A stretch of 64,000 nt of DNA from Foetidibacter luteolus (GCF_009650435.1 NZ_VVIP01000038.1:71126-135125); one strand, 5' to 3'; positions 34,224-44,359 are shown, numbered from the stretch's first letter. Notes: generated by a model from the sequence alone, not told the origin. Numbers and translations are program-made.

Positions 34224-36737
34224 TTAAAACAACTCCGGCGCCTTGTTCTCATCAGCCTTTTTCTCCCAGGACATTTCAATGCTTTTGCTGAAATCCATCA
34301 ACTTTGCCCCTACAGCTTTCCAGCCCATCACTTCTACCATGCGTGCAATTTTAAATTTAGCGCCCCTCACCTGCTGGCCGCGGCCTGTTTGTACAGCAAG
34401 CACAGGCTCTTCTTCTGTAGTTACAGCTTCCAGCTTATTGTTCTTACCTTCCTTGATGAACAGGAATTTATTGTTAAGCGTGGTTGTTTCTATCTTAAAA
34501 CGCTTTACGTTGTACTGCTGTTTATCGCTATCAAGGTATACCGCGGAAATTATCTTTTCAGGAACAAACTTCTCAATCAATACAATCTTGTCCGTTTCAA
34601 AACGCTGGGTAAGTTCCGTATTGGTTATTTCGTAGGCCCCATCCACGTAAAAAACAACTATGTTCTCATCTCCTTCAAAACTTCCGAGGAATGTTCCTTT
34701 TTCTTCAGAATTAAGGCGGCCAAATTTATCATCAAACCAAAGCTTCCTGCCTGCCAGGGTTGACCTGCCTTTCTCCTTCAGCTTTACAGAGCGTATAGGA
34801 TATTTGGTAACCTGGTTACCCATACTGCTGCGGCCTTTAATATCCAGTTCTTCAAAAGCGAAATCAAATTCTTTGTTGCGGGCAGAGCTGCCTGGTGTTA
34901 ATAATACTTTTACCACTTCGGCTTCGCCGTTAGGGTTTGCGGTAAAATAATGCACTTTGCTTTTGTCGCTACCCTTGGTTAAATCGTAATCCTTATCGCG
35001 GGTAATACCGGTAACATTAAAGCGTTTGGCATAACTGGTGCCGCTGTCTCCGTCCAGGTAAATCATATTGTAGGTAGTACGCTCGTCATTCTTGTTAAAT
35101 ACCGCGGCATGGATAATATCTTTTCCGATAAACACTTTATCCGCCACACGCACCACTTTCATTATTCCACGCTTGGTAAAAACAATAATATCATCCAGGT
35201 CTGAGCATTCAGCCAGGAATTCATCTTTCTTAAGGCTGGTACCCACAAAACCTTCTGCCCTGTTGATATACAATTTGGTATTGGCAATGGCAACCTGCTT
35301 GGCCTGTATGGTGTCAAATAATTTAATCTCGGTTTTTCGTTCCCTGCCTTTTCCATATTTTTTCAACAGGTTTTCAAAATAGCTAACCGCGTAATCCGTA
35401 AGGTGTTCAAGGTCGTAATTCACCTGCTTTATGTCAGCTTCAATGCCTTTAATCTGCTCATTCAGTTCGTCAATATCAAGTTTGTAAATGCGTCTTACCG
35501 GCTTTTCTGTAAGCTTAAGGATGTCTTCCCGGGTTACTTCCCTTTTCAGCTTCTTTTTGAACGGGTCAAAAGCCTTGTCAATTGCTTCAATTACTTTATC
35601 CCAGGTTTCATGGCGTTTCTCCAGTTCCTTGTATATTTTCTCTTCAAAGAAGATTTTTTCCAGCGAGGTATAGTGCCATTTATCTTCAAGTTCGCCGAGC
35701 TTTATCTCCAGCTCTTTCTTCAATATGTCCTTGGTATGGTCGGCCGATATGCGCAGCAGCTCATGCACACTGATGAACCGGGGCTTCTTATCCACTATCA
35801 CACAGGCATTGGGAGAAATGCTCACCTCGCAATCCGTAAAGGCATACAGTGCATCAATGGTAATATCAGGAGAGATGCCTGGCGCCAGCTCCACCATTAC
35901 TTCAACATTCTTCGCCGTGGCGTCTGTTACTTTCTTGATTTTTATCTTTCCCTGGTCATTTGCCTTTACTATTGATTCCATCAGGGATGAAGTGGTTACC
36001 CCGTAAGGAACACTTTTAATAACCACGGTTTTCTTATCCTGCTCTTCAATTACCGCACGTACCCGCACTTTGCCGCCACGCTTACCTTCGTTGTAGTTGG
36101 TTACGTCAATCATGCCGCCGGTTTGAAAATCGGGGTATAAATCAAACTTTCTGCCGCGGAGGTATTTAATGGAGGCTTCGCAAAGCTCACAAAAGTTATG
36201 AGGCAATATTTTGGTAGAAAGTCCCACGGCTATACCATCGGCACCCTGCGCCAGCACCAGGGGAAACTTCATGGGCAAGGCGATGGGCTCCTGCTTGCGG
36301 CCATCGTAACTAACCTGCCAGTCTGTTGTTTTGGCATTAAAAGCAACTTCCAGCGCAAATTTTGAAAGACGTGCCTCAATATAACGCGGTGCGGCGGCAT
36401 CATCACCTGTTCTTACATCGCCCCAGTTGCCCTGTGTTTCAATCAGTAAATCTTTCTGGCCCATATTCACCAGCGCTTCGCCAATACTGGCATCGCCATG
36501 CGGATGATACTGCATACTCTGCCCTATAATATTGGCCACTTTGTTAAAGCGGCCATCATCCATCTCCTTCATGGCATGCAGTATGCGCCTTTGAACGGGC
36601 TTAAGGCCATCTTCCACGGCAGGTACCGCACGTTCCAGTATTACATAAGACGCGTAATCCAGGAACCAGTTCTTGTACTGGCCCTGTACGCCCAACTCGT
36701 TAGAAAGGTCTAATTCTTTAGAAATATCTTTTGACAT
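34224..36737 (-). CDS. parC: DNA topoisomerase IV subunit A
   Basis: An 837-residue type IIA topoisomerase A subunit. N-terminal winged helix/tower with YASYVILERAVPAVEDGLKPVQRRILHAM, DGDASIGEALVNMGQ and RYIEARLSKFA (the catalytic Tyr of the AARYTE-like motif), then a coiled coil and the C-terminal pinwheel of GyrA-box-like repeats (GFVGTSLKKDEFL, KRGIMKVVRVADK). Called ParC rather than GyrA because its partner (parE-type B subunit) lies nearby on the same strand and the C-terminal repeats lack a clear GyrA box (Q-R-R-G-G-K-G); both points are inference. Confidence 0.85.
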   Translation of the reverse strand: MSKDISKELDLSNELGVQGQYKNWFLDYASYVILERAVPAVEDGLKPVQRRILHAMKEMDDGRFNKVANIIGQSMQYHPHGDASIGEALVNMGQKDLLIETQGNWGDVRTGDDAAAPRYIEARLSKFALEVAFNAKTTDWQVSYDGRKQEPIALPMKFPLVLAQGADGIAVGLSTKILPHNFCELCEASIKYLRGRKFDLYPDFQTGGMIDVTNYNEGKRGGKVRVRAVIEEQDKKTVVIKSVPYGVTTSSLMESIVKANDQGKIKIKKVTDATAKNVEVMVELAPGISPDITIDALYAFTDCEVSISPNACVIVDKKPRFISVHELLRISADHTKDILKKELEIKLGELEDKWHYTSLEKIFFEEKIYKELEKRHETWDKVIEAIDKAFDPFKKKLKREVTREDILKLTEKPVRRIYKLDIDELNEQIKGIEADIKQVNYDLEHLTDYAVSYFENLLKKYGKGRERKTEIKLFDTIQAKQVAIANTKLYINRAEGFVGTSLKKDEFLAECSDLDDIIVFTKRGIMKVVRVADKVFIGKDIIHAAVFNKNDERTTYNMIYLDGDSGTSYAKRFNVTGITRDKDYDLTKGSDKSKVHYFTANPNGEAEVVKVLLTPGSSARNKEFDFAFEELDIKGRSSMGNQVTKYPIRSVKLKEKGRSTLAGRKLWFDDKFGRLNSEEKGTFLGSFEGDENIVVFYVDGAYEITNTELTQRFETDKIVLIEKFVPEKIISAVYLDSDKQQYNVKRFKIETTTLNNKFLFIKEGKNNKLEAVTTEEEPVLAVQTGRGQQVRGAKFKIARMVEVMGWKAVGAKLMDFSKSIEMSWEKKADENKAPELF

Positions 36738-36782
36738 AGTTAAACTACTCTTCCGGCATTTTATATGCCCGGCACTTTATGT

Positions 36783-38429
36783 TCAATAATAACGGCCTGT
36801 TGCAAATTGCTGCAAACCGGCCAGCAAGGCAATATTTTTAACCTCGTACAAGGCACTGCCATTATGTTGCATTTTTATAACAAACCCATCCTTAAATTCC
36901 TTGCTGCCCATCAGTGAATCAAAAGAGTTTTTGAACCCCTGATTGTAACCGCCATTCAATAACAGGTAGTTTGCTGTTGCATTACCTGTTTCACCAGTTC
37001 CAGTTCCGTTGCGCAAACACCTGAACAGCACATTCTTCTTATTAAAACCCAGGAAGTAGTTGCCCATATCCGCTGTTTGAGGTTCGCCGGTATAAACAAC
37101 AGCCGGCTGCACAGTATTGTAAAAACTTGTTTGAACAATCTTCTTTTGGTCAAAATAAAATGAATATTGCGGTTTCACAAAATCGTACAGGTAATTGCCC
37201 AGCATGATGGATACCCAACCGGCAAAAGCTAATACAGGCCACATGCGCTTTACCAGTAATCTTGCTGTGAATAAAGCAGCCAGTGCAAGATAGATATGCC
37301 TGGTATTGCCAACAGGCAGAAACCATATTATAACTGCGGCCAATAAGAAAAACATGGGCAACAAGGGATAACGTTGCGGGCTATTAAAAAATGCGACCAG
37401 CATGTACCCGCCACAAATAACAGCAAACGGTATAAGAAACATAAAATGCCTGGGATCAGGCGGCAATGGGGCATAACCGGTAAATGAAAAACTCATTACA
37501 TCCGCCAATACAAGCAGGATAATAAAAGCGGTAGCAATAGCGTGGTGCTTTGTCTCTGCCCATAATGATTTCCTGTAAATAAAAGCCGCTATTGCCGGTA
37601 TAAGGTACTGCATATCGCCATTTAACAGCAGGGCTTTCCACAAATCATACAGCACCCGTTTAACAACTCCTGCCGGGCTTAACACACCTGTACCGTCCGA
37701 GTAAGCCAGGTTGGTTTGCACAAGCAGGTGATACCTGTACAACCAATCGTTATACACAACCCGGAAGTACAACATATAAAGGAACAACCCTGCAACAAAA
37801 AAAGCAATGGCAAATTTCCAAAAGCTGATATTACGTTTGTGATATACGTCTGTAATAAACAGGTAAACCCACAGCGGCAGGGTGATGATAATGGTTTCTT
37901 TGGTAAGCATGGCCAGCGATAGTGACATACTAAACCCTGCGGCATCTACCAAAGGCTGATAGCCGCCAAACCTTTGTCGGTAATAAAACAGCCATGCAAA
38001 AAAAACAAATAAGGCTATACCGGCATCCGGCAACAGCCTGTGTGAATAAAAGATGACTGTATAGTTGAGAAAAAACAGTGCCAGCACCGCTAACTGCACA
38101 ACAGCTTTTTCTTTTTTCAGAAAGTACTGTATGCCAACCGCTGTTACAATAAAACAGGCAAACGAAAACAGCGCCGAACTTACAGCAGTAACACCAACGA
38201 GTTTATAGAAAACAGCGGTTGCCAATATGGCAACCCAGCGAAAGCTAAAGTGGTCGTTTATCGTACCCGCCGCATAGCCGCCGTTAAACATGCCTGCGGC
38301 AAGACTTGCATATTTAACATCGTCATTTCCATAAAAGCCGCAGAAGTTTACCATAAGGTGAATAAACAGCAGTCCGGTAAATAACGGCAACAAGATAACC
38401 GGAGACTTATTTGCAAACAGTTTATTCAT
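36783..38429 (-). CDS. GT-C-type (ArnT/PMT-like) membrane glycosyltransferase
   Basis: A 548-residue polytopic protein, about 11-13 spans, with a catalytic-type acidic pair in the first periplasmic loop (NFCGFYGNDDVKYASLAAG). The layout resembles the GT39/GT83 family that moves sugars from polyprenyl carriers onto lipids, proteins or glycans. No flanking sugar-nucleotide genes suggest its acceptor. It lies between parC and the DUF1835 gene on the same strand. Family assignment is by pattern only. Confidence 0.7.
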   Translation of the reverse strand: MNKLFANKSPVILLPLFTGLLFIHLMVNFCGFYGNDDVKYASLAAGMFNGGYAAGTINDHFSFRWVAILATAVFYKLVGVTAVSSALFSFACFIVTAVGIQYFLKKEKAVVQLAVLALFFLNYTVIFYSHRLLPDAGIALFVFFAWLFYYRQRFGGYQPLVDAAGFSMSLSLAMLTKETIIITLPLWVYLFITDVYHKRNISFWKFAIAFFVAGLFLYMLYFRVVYNDWLYRYHLLVQTNLAYSDGTGVLSPAGVVKRVLYDLWKALLLNGDMQYLIPAIAAFIYRKSLWAETKHHAIATAFIILLVLADVMSFSFTGYAPLPPDPRHFMFLIPFAVICGGYMLVAFFNSPQRYPLLPMFFLLAAVIIWFLPVGNTRHIYLALAALFTARLLVKRMWPVLAFAGWVSIMLGNYLYDFVKPQYSFYFDQKKIVQTSFYNTVQPAVVYTGEPQTADMGNYFLGFNKKNVLFRCLRNGTGTGETGNATANYLLLNGGYNQGFKNSFDSLMGSKEFKDGFVIKMQHNGSALYEVKNIALLAGLQQFATGRYY

Positions 38430-38502
38430 GGATGAATTGAAAACTAAAACTCCTTAGCTAATGAAAAGATGAATGGCCCGGTTTTGATGCCATATATTCT
38501 TA

Positions 38503-38560
38503 AGTACAAGAGTGCGACGCAAGGGACGATACCCAAAGCGTCAATTGCCGGGCCCATAAA
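38503..38560 (+). repeat. Dispersed repeat A, GCGACGC variant (copy 9)
   Basis: AGTACAAGAGTGCGACGCAA to AATTGCCGGGCCCATAAAAC. Between the GT-C start and the DUF1835 stop. Confidence 0.75.
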
Positions 38561-38585
38561 ACTTGTCCTGAAAATGCGCAGCATT

Positions 38586-39431
38586 TTACTGCACGGCTTC
38601 TGCGTGTTCCGCTACCGCAACGCGTGCAAGTTTTACGGAAATTTCTTTCCAGCCTTTTGCCCAGTCGCCCTGCACTTCCAGTTTTCCATCCTGCTGCATC
38701 TGGCGTATGCGCCAAACAAGGAACACATCCCCGGTCGCTATCTTCATTTTTGAGAATGCATTTTGCAGCACTTTGCCCAACTTCTGAAAATCTCCGCTTA
38801 TGGCGCCCAACAATGCCTTATCATAAAAATCGGCGCTGCAGCCTGCTATTTTTTTGCCGCCTTCCAGCGTACGTATTAACGCATTTTCATTACATAAACG
38901 TTTCCATTCATCAGGGTCAACCTCAAACTCGCTAAGGGTTATTACCCTGGCCAACCGCTTGGCTTTCAGAAACTCTTTTGGCTGTATTTGGTGTAAATCA
39001 GTGGGATAAAAAATGCTGCCCTTTTCGTTGATGAAGGGCAGGTTGTTCAGGTACAATACATGAATACGGCCCTGGTATTGTTTTAACTGGCTCATCAGCC
39101 AGTAGTAACCGCACACATCATGTTGGTTTTGGCCCATCCATATCCACAAATGCAGGTCTGCTTCCTCATCAAGCTTTTTCAAAAGGTTATGAACGGTAAG
39201 CTTATCGTCAACAATATCTATTTGCTCCGTATAAGGAGAAAACTCCAGCAACCCCTTCCACCAGTCGCGGCGCTGCTGGTACCCTTCCGCTTGATAAATA
39301 TTAACGATGGGGCCCACGGCAAAATCATCTTTTATCTGCCATACCTCGCCATTCATGCTTCCTTTTTCATCCAGTTCTATGGCTTTCTGCAACACAGCAA
39401 TATCAGCTTCCTGGAAAACAATATGCAACAT
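38586..39431 (-). CDS. DUF1835 (and DUF3658-like) protein
   Basis: A 281-residue cytosolic protein that starts MLHIVFQEADIAVLQKAIEL, the pattern of DUF1835, with the C-terminal half reminiscent of DUF3658 (ALIRTLEGGKKIAGCSADFYDKALLG). The family occurs widely in Bacteroidota and Firmicutes; no biochemical role is known to me. Its gene ends at a repeat A copy and starts 17 bases from the end of the broken PIN gene, on the same strand. Confidence 0.75.
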   Translation of the reverse strand: MLHIVFQEADIAVLQKAIELDEKGSMNGEVWQIKDDFAVGPIVNIYQAEGYQQRRDWWKGLLEFSPYTEQIDIVDDKLTVHNLLKKLDEEADLHLWIWMGQNQHDVCGYYWLMSQLKQYQGRIHVLYLNNLPFINEKGSIFYPTDLHQIQPKEFLKAKRLARVITLSEFEVDPDEWKRLCNENALIRTLEGGKKIAGCSADFYDKALLGAISGDFQKLGKVLQNAFSKMKIATGDVFLVWRIRQMQQDGKLEVQGDWAKGWKEISVKLARVAVAEHAEAVQ

Positions 39432-39448
39432 GCCAATCTTATTTTTTA

Positions 39449-39798
39449 TTATTCTGGTATATTTTGCTCATTTAGTAATTCGATACCCTCTTGAAGGCAC
39501 GGAATAATGAAATCCTCATCGTGCGATGCCGGCCTTTCGATACCCAGTATTTTGCACGTAGCTAAAATAATGGCATCGTTAGGCAGGAGGTTATATTTCG
39601 CCATCAGTGCAGGCACTAAAGGAACAATATTTTTACCCGGCTCCACAAATAAGAATTCATCTAAAGTATTTGTAATAAAGTACGGCTGTAAAGCAACACT
39701 TATTTTTTCAGCACCAACGAGATTTGTATAAAATTCAACCTTCCGGTTTGCAGAGGTTCTATCAGCACAGAACTATCTATAAAAATTTTACTGATCAT
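39449..39798 (-). pseudogene. Frameshifted PIN-domain toxin (VapC-like)
   Basis: A start at 39798 gives MISKIFIDSSVLIEPLQTG, a PIN-domain start with its first Asp (D8), but runs into a stop after about 32 codons. From about 39740 a second frame continues as GVEFYTNLVGAEKISVALQP and on through LLPNDAIILATCKILGIERP and ASHDEDFI to 39449, giving the remaining PIN acids. The join sits at GGAAGGTTGAAT: adding one G restores a single frame of about 116 residues. The start overlaps the antitoxin stop by 11 bases, as in normal TA operons. A true mutation, a programmed shift or a sequencing error cannot be told apart here. Confidence 0.8.
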
Positions 39799-40021
39799 AA
39801 ACATCGTGCTTATCGAAATTGGTAGTTTTATCCGCAGCAGACCCTATAATACTTAACAATCTTTTTGTTTTTTCTTTTGAAGGATTACCTTGGGTGGCAA
39901 TCCTGTTTTGTTCATCCAATGACAAAATAATCACCTCCAGGTTGCGGCCGTCAAACTCTTCAGGTACATGTACTGTAAGCACACCCCCTTTTGATTTTCC
40001 CGTTAATTTAAACGCCTCCAT
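39788..40021 (-). CDS. Antitoxin of the VapBC-type module
   Basis: A 77-residue protein MEAFKLTGKSKGGVLTVHVPEEFDG, similar in form to short Bacteroidota antitoxins paired with PIN toxins: a beta-hairpin/AbrB-like or similar N terminus followed by a charged, flexible C-terminal arm (FDKHDVYDQ) that would block the toxin. The stop overlaps the toxin start by 11 bases. It begins 18 bases beyond the parE stop, so it may ride on parE transcription. Its partner is frameshifted, so it may now be an orphan. Confidence 0.75.
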   Translation of the reverse strand: MEAFKLTGKSKGGVLTVHVPEEFDGRNLEVIILSLDEQNRIATQGNPSKEKTKRLLSIIGSAADKTTNFDKHDVYDQ

Positions 40022-40039
40022 AAAACTATTTTTTCAAAT

Positions 40040-41950
40040 TTACGATTTTACCGCCTGGTTCTCTTCCACCAAATCCAGCTCTACCCGCAGGTTATTAATA
40101 ATAAATTCCTGCCGCTCCTGGGTGTTTTTACCCATAAAATATTCCAGCAGGTGTTGAATATGGTCGCCCTGCTCCAATATTACCGGCTGCAGCTTAATAC
40201 CGTCTTCGGTTATGAAACGTTCAAACTCGCCAGGCGATATTTCGCCCAGCCCTTTAAACCTGGTTATCTCCGGTTTGCCACCCAGCTTTTTAATGGCGGC
40301 CTGCTTTTCCGCTTCATCAAAACAATAAATAGTTTCCTGTTTATTGCGTACCCTGAACAATGGCGTTTCCAAAATAAACACATGGCCACGTTTAACAAGG
40401 TCTGGAAAAAACTGCAGGAAGAACGTCATTAACAATAAGCGTATGTGCATGCCATCCACATCAGCGTCTGTAGCTATTACAACACGGTTATAACGCAGGC
40501 CTTCCAGCCCGTCCTCAATATTTAACGCATGCTGCAACAGGTTAAACTCCTCGTTTTCGTACACAATTTTTTTGGTAAGGCTATAGCAGTTAAGCGGCTT
40601 GCCACGAAGGCTAAACACGGCCTGCGTATCTACATTGCGGGCCTTGGTGATTGAGCCGCTGGCGCTATCGCCTTCTGTTATAAAAATGGTGCTGTTGTTT
40701 TGAAGGGCTACAAATTCTTCTTTGTTTTTTGCAGGTGGCTCATCATTCAGGTGCACCCGGCAATCGCGCAGTTTTTTATTGTGCAGGTTGGCTTTTTTGG
40801 CCCTTTCATTGGCCAGTTTTTTAATACCTGCCAGTTCTTTGCGTTCACGTTCGCTTTGCTCAATCCGCTTCTTCAGCGCATCTGCAATGGCAGTGTTCCT
40901 GTGCAGGTAGTTATCCAGCTCTTTACTTAAAAACTCCAGCACAAAATTCTTCATGCTGGGGCCTTCCTCATATACATTGAGAGAACCCAGCTTTGTTTTG
41001 GTCTGGCTTTCAAAAACCGGCTCCTGCACACGTACAGATACCGCTGCACAAATGCTGCCGCGTATATCGGCGGCTTCGTAATCTTTCTTATAAAAATCTC
41101 TTACCACTTTTACAAAAGCTTCCCTGAAAGCCTGCTGGTGCGTACCGCCCTGCGTGGTGTACTGGCCGTTTACAAAAGAATAAATATCCTCGCCATAATC
41201 GTTGTTATGCGTAAGGGCAACTTCAATATCTTCTCCTTTCAAGTGAATGATGGGATAGCGTATTTCATCCTCGTTGGTTTTGCGCTGCAGCAAATCGAGC
41301 AAACCATTTTTGCTTACATACCTTTTGTTGTTAAAGTTAATTACCAGGCCAGCGTTAAGGTAGCAGTAGTTCCACAACTGGCTATCCAGGTATTCATGTA
41401 TGTAATGAAAATTTTTAAACACCGTATCATCCGGCACAAACGTTACCATGGTGCCGTTCTGCTCATCTGTTGCGGCCTCCTTATGCTCTTTTACCAGGTT
41501 GCCTTTTTCAAATTCGGCCACTTTGGTTCTGCCATCGCGTATGCTTTGCACTTTAAAATAATGGCTTAGGGCATTTACGGCTTTAGTACCTACACCATTT
41601 AAACCAACACTTTTTTGAAAGGCCTTGCTGTCGTATTTGGCGCCGGTATTAATCTTGCTTACCACATCTACCACTTTACCCAGCGGTATGCCACGGCCAT
41701 AATCGCGTATAGTAACTGTTTTATCCCTGATGGTAATATCCACATGTTTGCCGTAGCCCATGGTATGCTCATCAATACAGTTGTCAATCACCTCTTTTAT
41801 CAGAACATAAATGCCATCGTCGGGTGATGAACCATCGCCGAGTTTACCAATGTACATGCCCGGCCTCAGGCGTATATGCTCCTTCCAGTCAAGGCTTTTA
41901 ATGCTGTCCTCCGTGTAATCAAACAAATTCTTTTCTTTTACTTCAGCCAT
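40040..41950 (-). CDS. parE: DNA topoisomerase IV subunit B
   Basis: A 636-residue type IIA B subunit: GHKL ATPase ([48 protein letters not shown]), transducer, then TOPRIM ([27 protein letters not shown]) and [13 protein letters not shown] at the C terminus. The size and lack of the extra GyrB insert fit ParE. It relaxes and decatenates replicated DNA with ParC, encoded 3.3 kb downstream on the same strand. Quinolone/novobiocin target in other species. Confidence 0.9.
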   Translation of the reverse strand: MAEVKEKNLFDYTEDSIKSLDWKEHIRLRPGMYIGKLGDGSSPDDGIYVLIKEVIDNCIDEHTMGYGKHVDITIRDKTVTIRDYGRGIPLGKVVDVVSKINTGAKYDSKAFQKSVGLNGVGTKAVNALSHYFKVQSIRDGRTKVAEFEKGNLVKEHKEAATDEQNGTMVTFVPDDTVFKNFHYIHEYLDSQLWNYCYLNAGLVINFNNKRYVSKNGLLDLLQRKTNEDEIRYPIIHLKGEDIEVALTHNNDYGEDIYSFVNGQYTTQGGTHQQAFREAFVKVVRDFYKKDYEAADIRGSICAAVSVRVQEPVFESQTKTKLGSLNVYEEGPSMKNFVLEFLSKELDNYLHRNTAIADALKKRIEQSERERKELAGIKKLANERAKKANLHNKKLRDCRVHLNDEPPAKNKEEFVALQNNSTIFITEGDSASGSITKARNVDTQAVFSLRGKPLNCYSLTKKIVYENEEFNLLQHALNIEDGLEGLRYNRVVIATDADVDGMHIRLLLMTFFLQFFPDLVKRGHVFILETPLFRVRNKQETIYCFDEAEKQAAIKKLGGKPEITRFKGLGEISPGEFERFITEDGIKLQPVILEQGDHIQHLLEYFMGKNTQERQEFIINNLRVELDLVEENQAVKS

Positions 41951-42424
41951 AGGATAAATTCAATTTTTTCTTTTTTTGGGGACGGGCTTAGGAAGCTTTG
42001 GTCATCGCCTGTTGTGTCACTCACTTGTACTCTATAACTTTACTGAGCAACAAAACCAGCATCCCGCAGCATTGCAGGCAAATTTTGCAATACTGCTCAT
42101 CGATTCGGCCCCGGTGGTGTTTACGTACAGTTTTTATCTATGGTTACCCGATAGCCCGCCGCACTAACCCGCAAAAATAGGCGTTCAATGCTGCCCTTCG
42201 TCCAATCTTTTATAAACAAAACAGGCATAATTGTGGAAAACGATTCTACCATCGTTTTTACTGAGGCAGTCTACCATCGCTTGGGTCTGCTGCATAAATG
42301 CCTTATAATGAATCCAGCATATCCGGAAGCTGCGATATTACAGAAGGGCTGCATAACAGTGCGGCCTGCCCTATACATCCTGCAGGAATTGTTCAATAAC
42401 ATGCTTATCTTTTACTTTGCAGCC
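41951..42424. other. Gap between parE and the GNAT gene
   Basis: 474 bases. It contains a repeat A copy (41971-42030) and no credible gene; the GNAT frame is open back to 42188 but those residues show no GNAT sequence. Confidence 0.6.
41971..42030 (-). repeat. Dispersed repeat A, GTGACAC variant (copy 10)
   Basis: Plus strand: TTTTTTTGGGGACGGGC ... GTTGTGTCACTCACTTGTAC. The core GTGTCAC (42013-42019) keeps dyad symmetry. Confidence 0.75.
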
Positions 42425-42982
42425 ATGTTAATCGCAACGGTAGTTACCACAACAGAAGAGCTTAAACAAATACATCGGCTCAACAGTATTAACCTCAAGC
42501 AAAATGTTACGGATGCGGAGAAAAAAGCGCAGGGCTTTGTAACCTGGCTGTATTCTATGGAACTTCTGCAGCAAATGCATCAACTGCAGGCCAGCATTAT
42601 TGTGAAAGATGGAGACAAGGTAGCTGGCTACGCCCTGGTTACACCACGGGAAGCCGGGCCTTTTCACCATGATTTGCAGACAATGATGGATAACCTGGCT
42701 ACCCTTAGCTATAACGGCAGGCCGCTGAATGACTATAGCTGGTATGTAATGGGCCAGGTTTGTATTGACAAAGCTTACCGTGGCATGGGCGTGTTCGATA
42801 TGCTGTACCGGCATCACCAAAAACTCTATGCCTCCAAATACAATCTGCTGATAACCGAAATATCCACCAGTAACCGGCGCTCCATTAAAGCCCATAAACG
42901 TGTAGGCTTCAGGGAACTGCATGTGTATAAAGACCTGCTGGACGAATGGAGTGTGGTGGTTTGGGACTGGAATAAAAGTTAA
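42425..42982 (+). CDS. GNAT-family N-acetyltransferase
   Basis: A 185-residue acetyltransferase from the chosen ATG (MLIATVVTTTEELKQIHRLN). The acetyl-CoA loop VCIDKAYRGMGVFDMLY (Q/RxxGxG/A pattern) and the final EISTSNRRSIKAHKRVGFRELH beta-bulge are clear. Substrate unknown. The frame is open 79 codons further upstream (42188), but that part does not look like a GNAT and is left out. It is followed by the DUF4258 gene 22 bases downstream, so both may be cotranscribed. Confidence 0.85.
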   Translation: MLIATVVTTTEELKQIHRLNSINLKQNVTDAEKKAQGFVTWLYSMELLQQMHQLQASIIVKDGDKVAGYALVTPREAGPFHHDLQTMMDNLATLSYNGRPLNDYSWYVMGQVCIDKAYRGMGVFDMLYRHHQKLYASKYNLLITEISTSNRRSIKAHKRVGFRELHVYKDLLDEWSVVVWDWNKS

Positions 42983-43004
42983 TATTGCAACGCAACCATT
43001 GCTT

Positions 43005-43442
43005 ATGAACTTTAAAAAAGCGTTCCCTTACATAGTGCTGTTACTACTGGCCATCGCCGTTGTAGCTATTAAAAGGTGTAACCAGCCCGATACACAGGAT
43101 ACCACTACGCCTAAGCCCAAGAAAAAAGAAACCGCTGATAACAACTATCAGCAGCGTGGCCTTAACCGCAATCCATCTCACATCAATTATTCCAAACATG
43201 CCCGCTGCCGCATGGGTTGCCGCCACATTGACGAAAAAGAAGTGATGGAAATACTTAAAGACGGCAAAATAAACTACCGCAAAAGTGAACTGGACGGCGC
43301 TGAATGCCGCAAGAAATATGCTGTAGAAGGTTACAGTCACGATAATCAGCACCTCCGCATCATATTCGCCCCCTGTAACGATGAGGTTACCGTGGTAACC
43401 TGCATTGACCTTGAAAATGAATTTGACTGCGATTGTAATTGA
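43005..43442 (+). CDS. Membrane-anchored or exported DUF4258 protein
   Basis: A 145-residue protein with a hydrophobic N-terminal segment (AFPYIVLLLLAIAVVAIK, residues 6-23) and a DUF4258 domain: YSKHARCRMGCRHIDEKEVMEIL, YAVEGYSHDNQHLRIIFAPC, VVTCIDLE. DUF4258 is a BrnT/RelE-like small fold of unknown function. Eight cysteines follow the membrane segment, suggesting disulfides or metal binding outside the cytosol. The start at 43005 is taken rather than 42921 because it begins with the TM segment and avoids overlap with the GNAT gene. Confidence 0.8.
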   Translation: MNFKKAFPYIVLLLLAIAVVAIKRCNQPDTQDTTTPKPKKKETADNNYQQRGLNRNPSHINYSKHARCRMGCRHIDEKEVMEILKDGKINYRKSELDGAECRKKYAVEGYSHDNQHLRIIFAPCNDEVTVVTCIDLENEFDCDCN

Positions 43443-43461
43443 TACGGGACAAGACACCCAC

Positions 43462-43493
43462 ACCGTACATCGCACATCTAACATCTTACACAA
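43462..43493 (-). repeat. Short gatgt repeat
   Basis: Plus strand: CCGTACATCGCACATCTAAC then ATCTTACAC, the reverse of the unit at 20664. Between DUF4258 and the first alpha/beta hydrolase. Confidence 0.6.
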
Positions 43494-43576
43494 AAAAAGT
43501 ACTGTACTTGCTTTAAATCCCACATCCTGCATTTGAATAATTGTTGTTACCTTAAACAACGAATCCCTTTGGCAAC

Positions 43577-44359
43577 ATGACAATTGTTTACCTGCTGGCC
43601 GGCTATGCGGCATTGCTTATTATCACTTACATTATACAGGAGCGGCTTATTTTTAAGCCCGAAAAACTGCCGCAGGATTTCCAGTATAAATTCGATGTTC
43701 CTTTTGAAGAACTGTTTTACGATGTGGAGCCGGGCGTACGCATTAATGCCCTGCATTTTTTTTGCAAAGAAGCCAAGGGCCTTATTCTTTATTTTCATGG
43801 CAATACCCGCAGTATCAAGGGGTGGGCTAAATATGCTAAAGACTTTTACCGGTACCAGTATGAAGTGCTGTTAGTTGACTACCGTGGCTTTGGCAAAAGC
43901 ACCGGCAAACGCAGCGAAAAAGAAATGCTTAACGATATGCAGTTTGTGTATGACAAGCTGAAGGAAAAACATGCCGAAAACCATTTGCTGGTGTACGGCC
44001 GCAGCATCGGCAGCGGCTTTGCTGCAAAAGTAGCTTCGGAAAACAATCCGCGGTATTTAATACTGGATGCGCCCTACTACAGCTTTTTAAAAGTGGCGGA
44101 ACGCTTTTTGCCCATACTGCCACACCGCTGGGTATTGCGCTATCACCTTAGAACCGATAAATGGATAAAAAAGGTAAACTGTCATACCTACATTATTCAC
44201 GGCACCAAAGACTGGCTGATACCCATACGCCACAGCGAAGCGCTGCAGAAAATAAGCCCGCATAAAATAACGCTGATACGCATACATGGCGGGGGCCATA
44301 ATAATTTACCGGCCTTTCCTGAATACCATAATTTTTTAAGGGATATATTGCTGTATTAA
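43577..44359 (+). CDS. Alpha/beta hydrolase (BEM46/ABHD13-like), copy 1
   Basis: A 260-residue serine hydrolase with an N-terminal membrane anchor (MTIVYLLAGYAALLIITYII). Oxyanion strand LILYFHGNTRSI, VDYRGFGKSTGKRS, nucleophile elbow VYGRSIGSGFAAK (GRSIG) and the catalytic HGTKDWLIP Asp region and final HGGGHNNLP His are all visible. These are common single-domain hydrolases in Bacteroidota; substrate unknown. Its neighbour 15 bases downstream is a clear paralogue. Confidence 0.88.
   Translation: MTIVYLLAGYAALLIITYIIQERLIFKPEKLPQDFQYKFDVPFEELFYDVEPGVRINALHFFCKEAKGLILYFHGNTRSIKGWAKYAKDFYRYQYEVLLVDYRGFGKSTGKRSEKEMLNDMQFVYDKLKEKHAENHLLVYGRSIGSGFAAKVASENNPRYLILDAPYYSFLKVAERFLPILPHRWVLRYHLRTDKWIKKVNCHTYIIHGTKDWLIPIRHSEALQKISPHKITLIRIHGGGHNNLPAFPEYHNFLRDILLY

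Noticed and set aside
42188..42424. 79-residue upstream extension of the GNAT frame
   Set aside because: No GNAT-like sequence before MLIATVV, and the stretch is of intergenic character next to a repeat copy.
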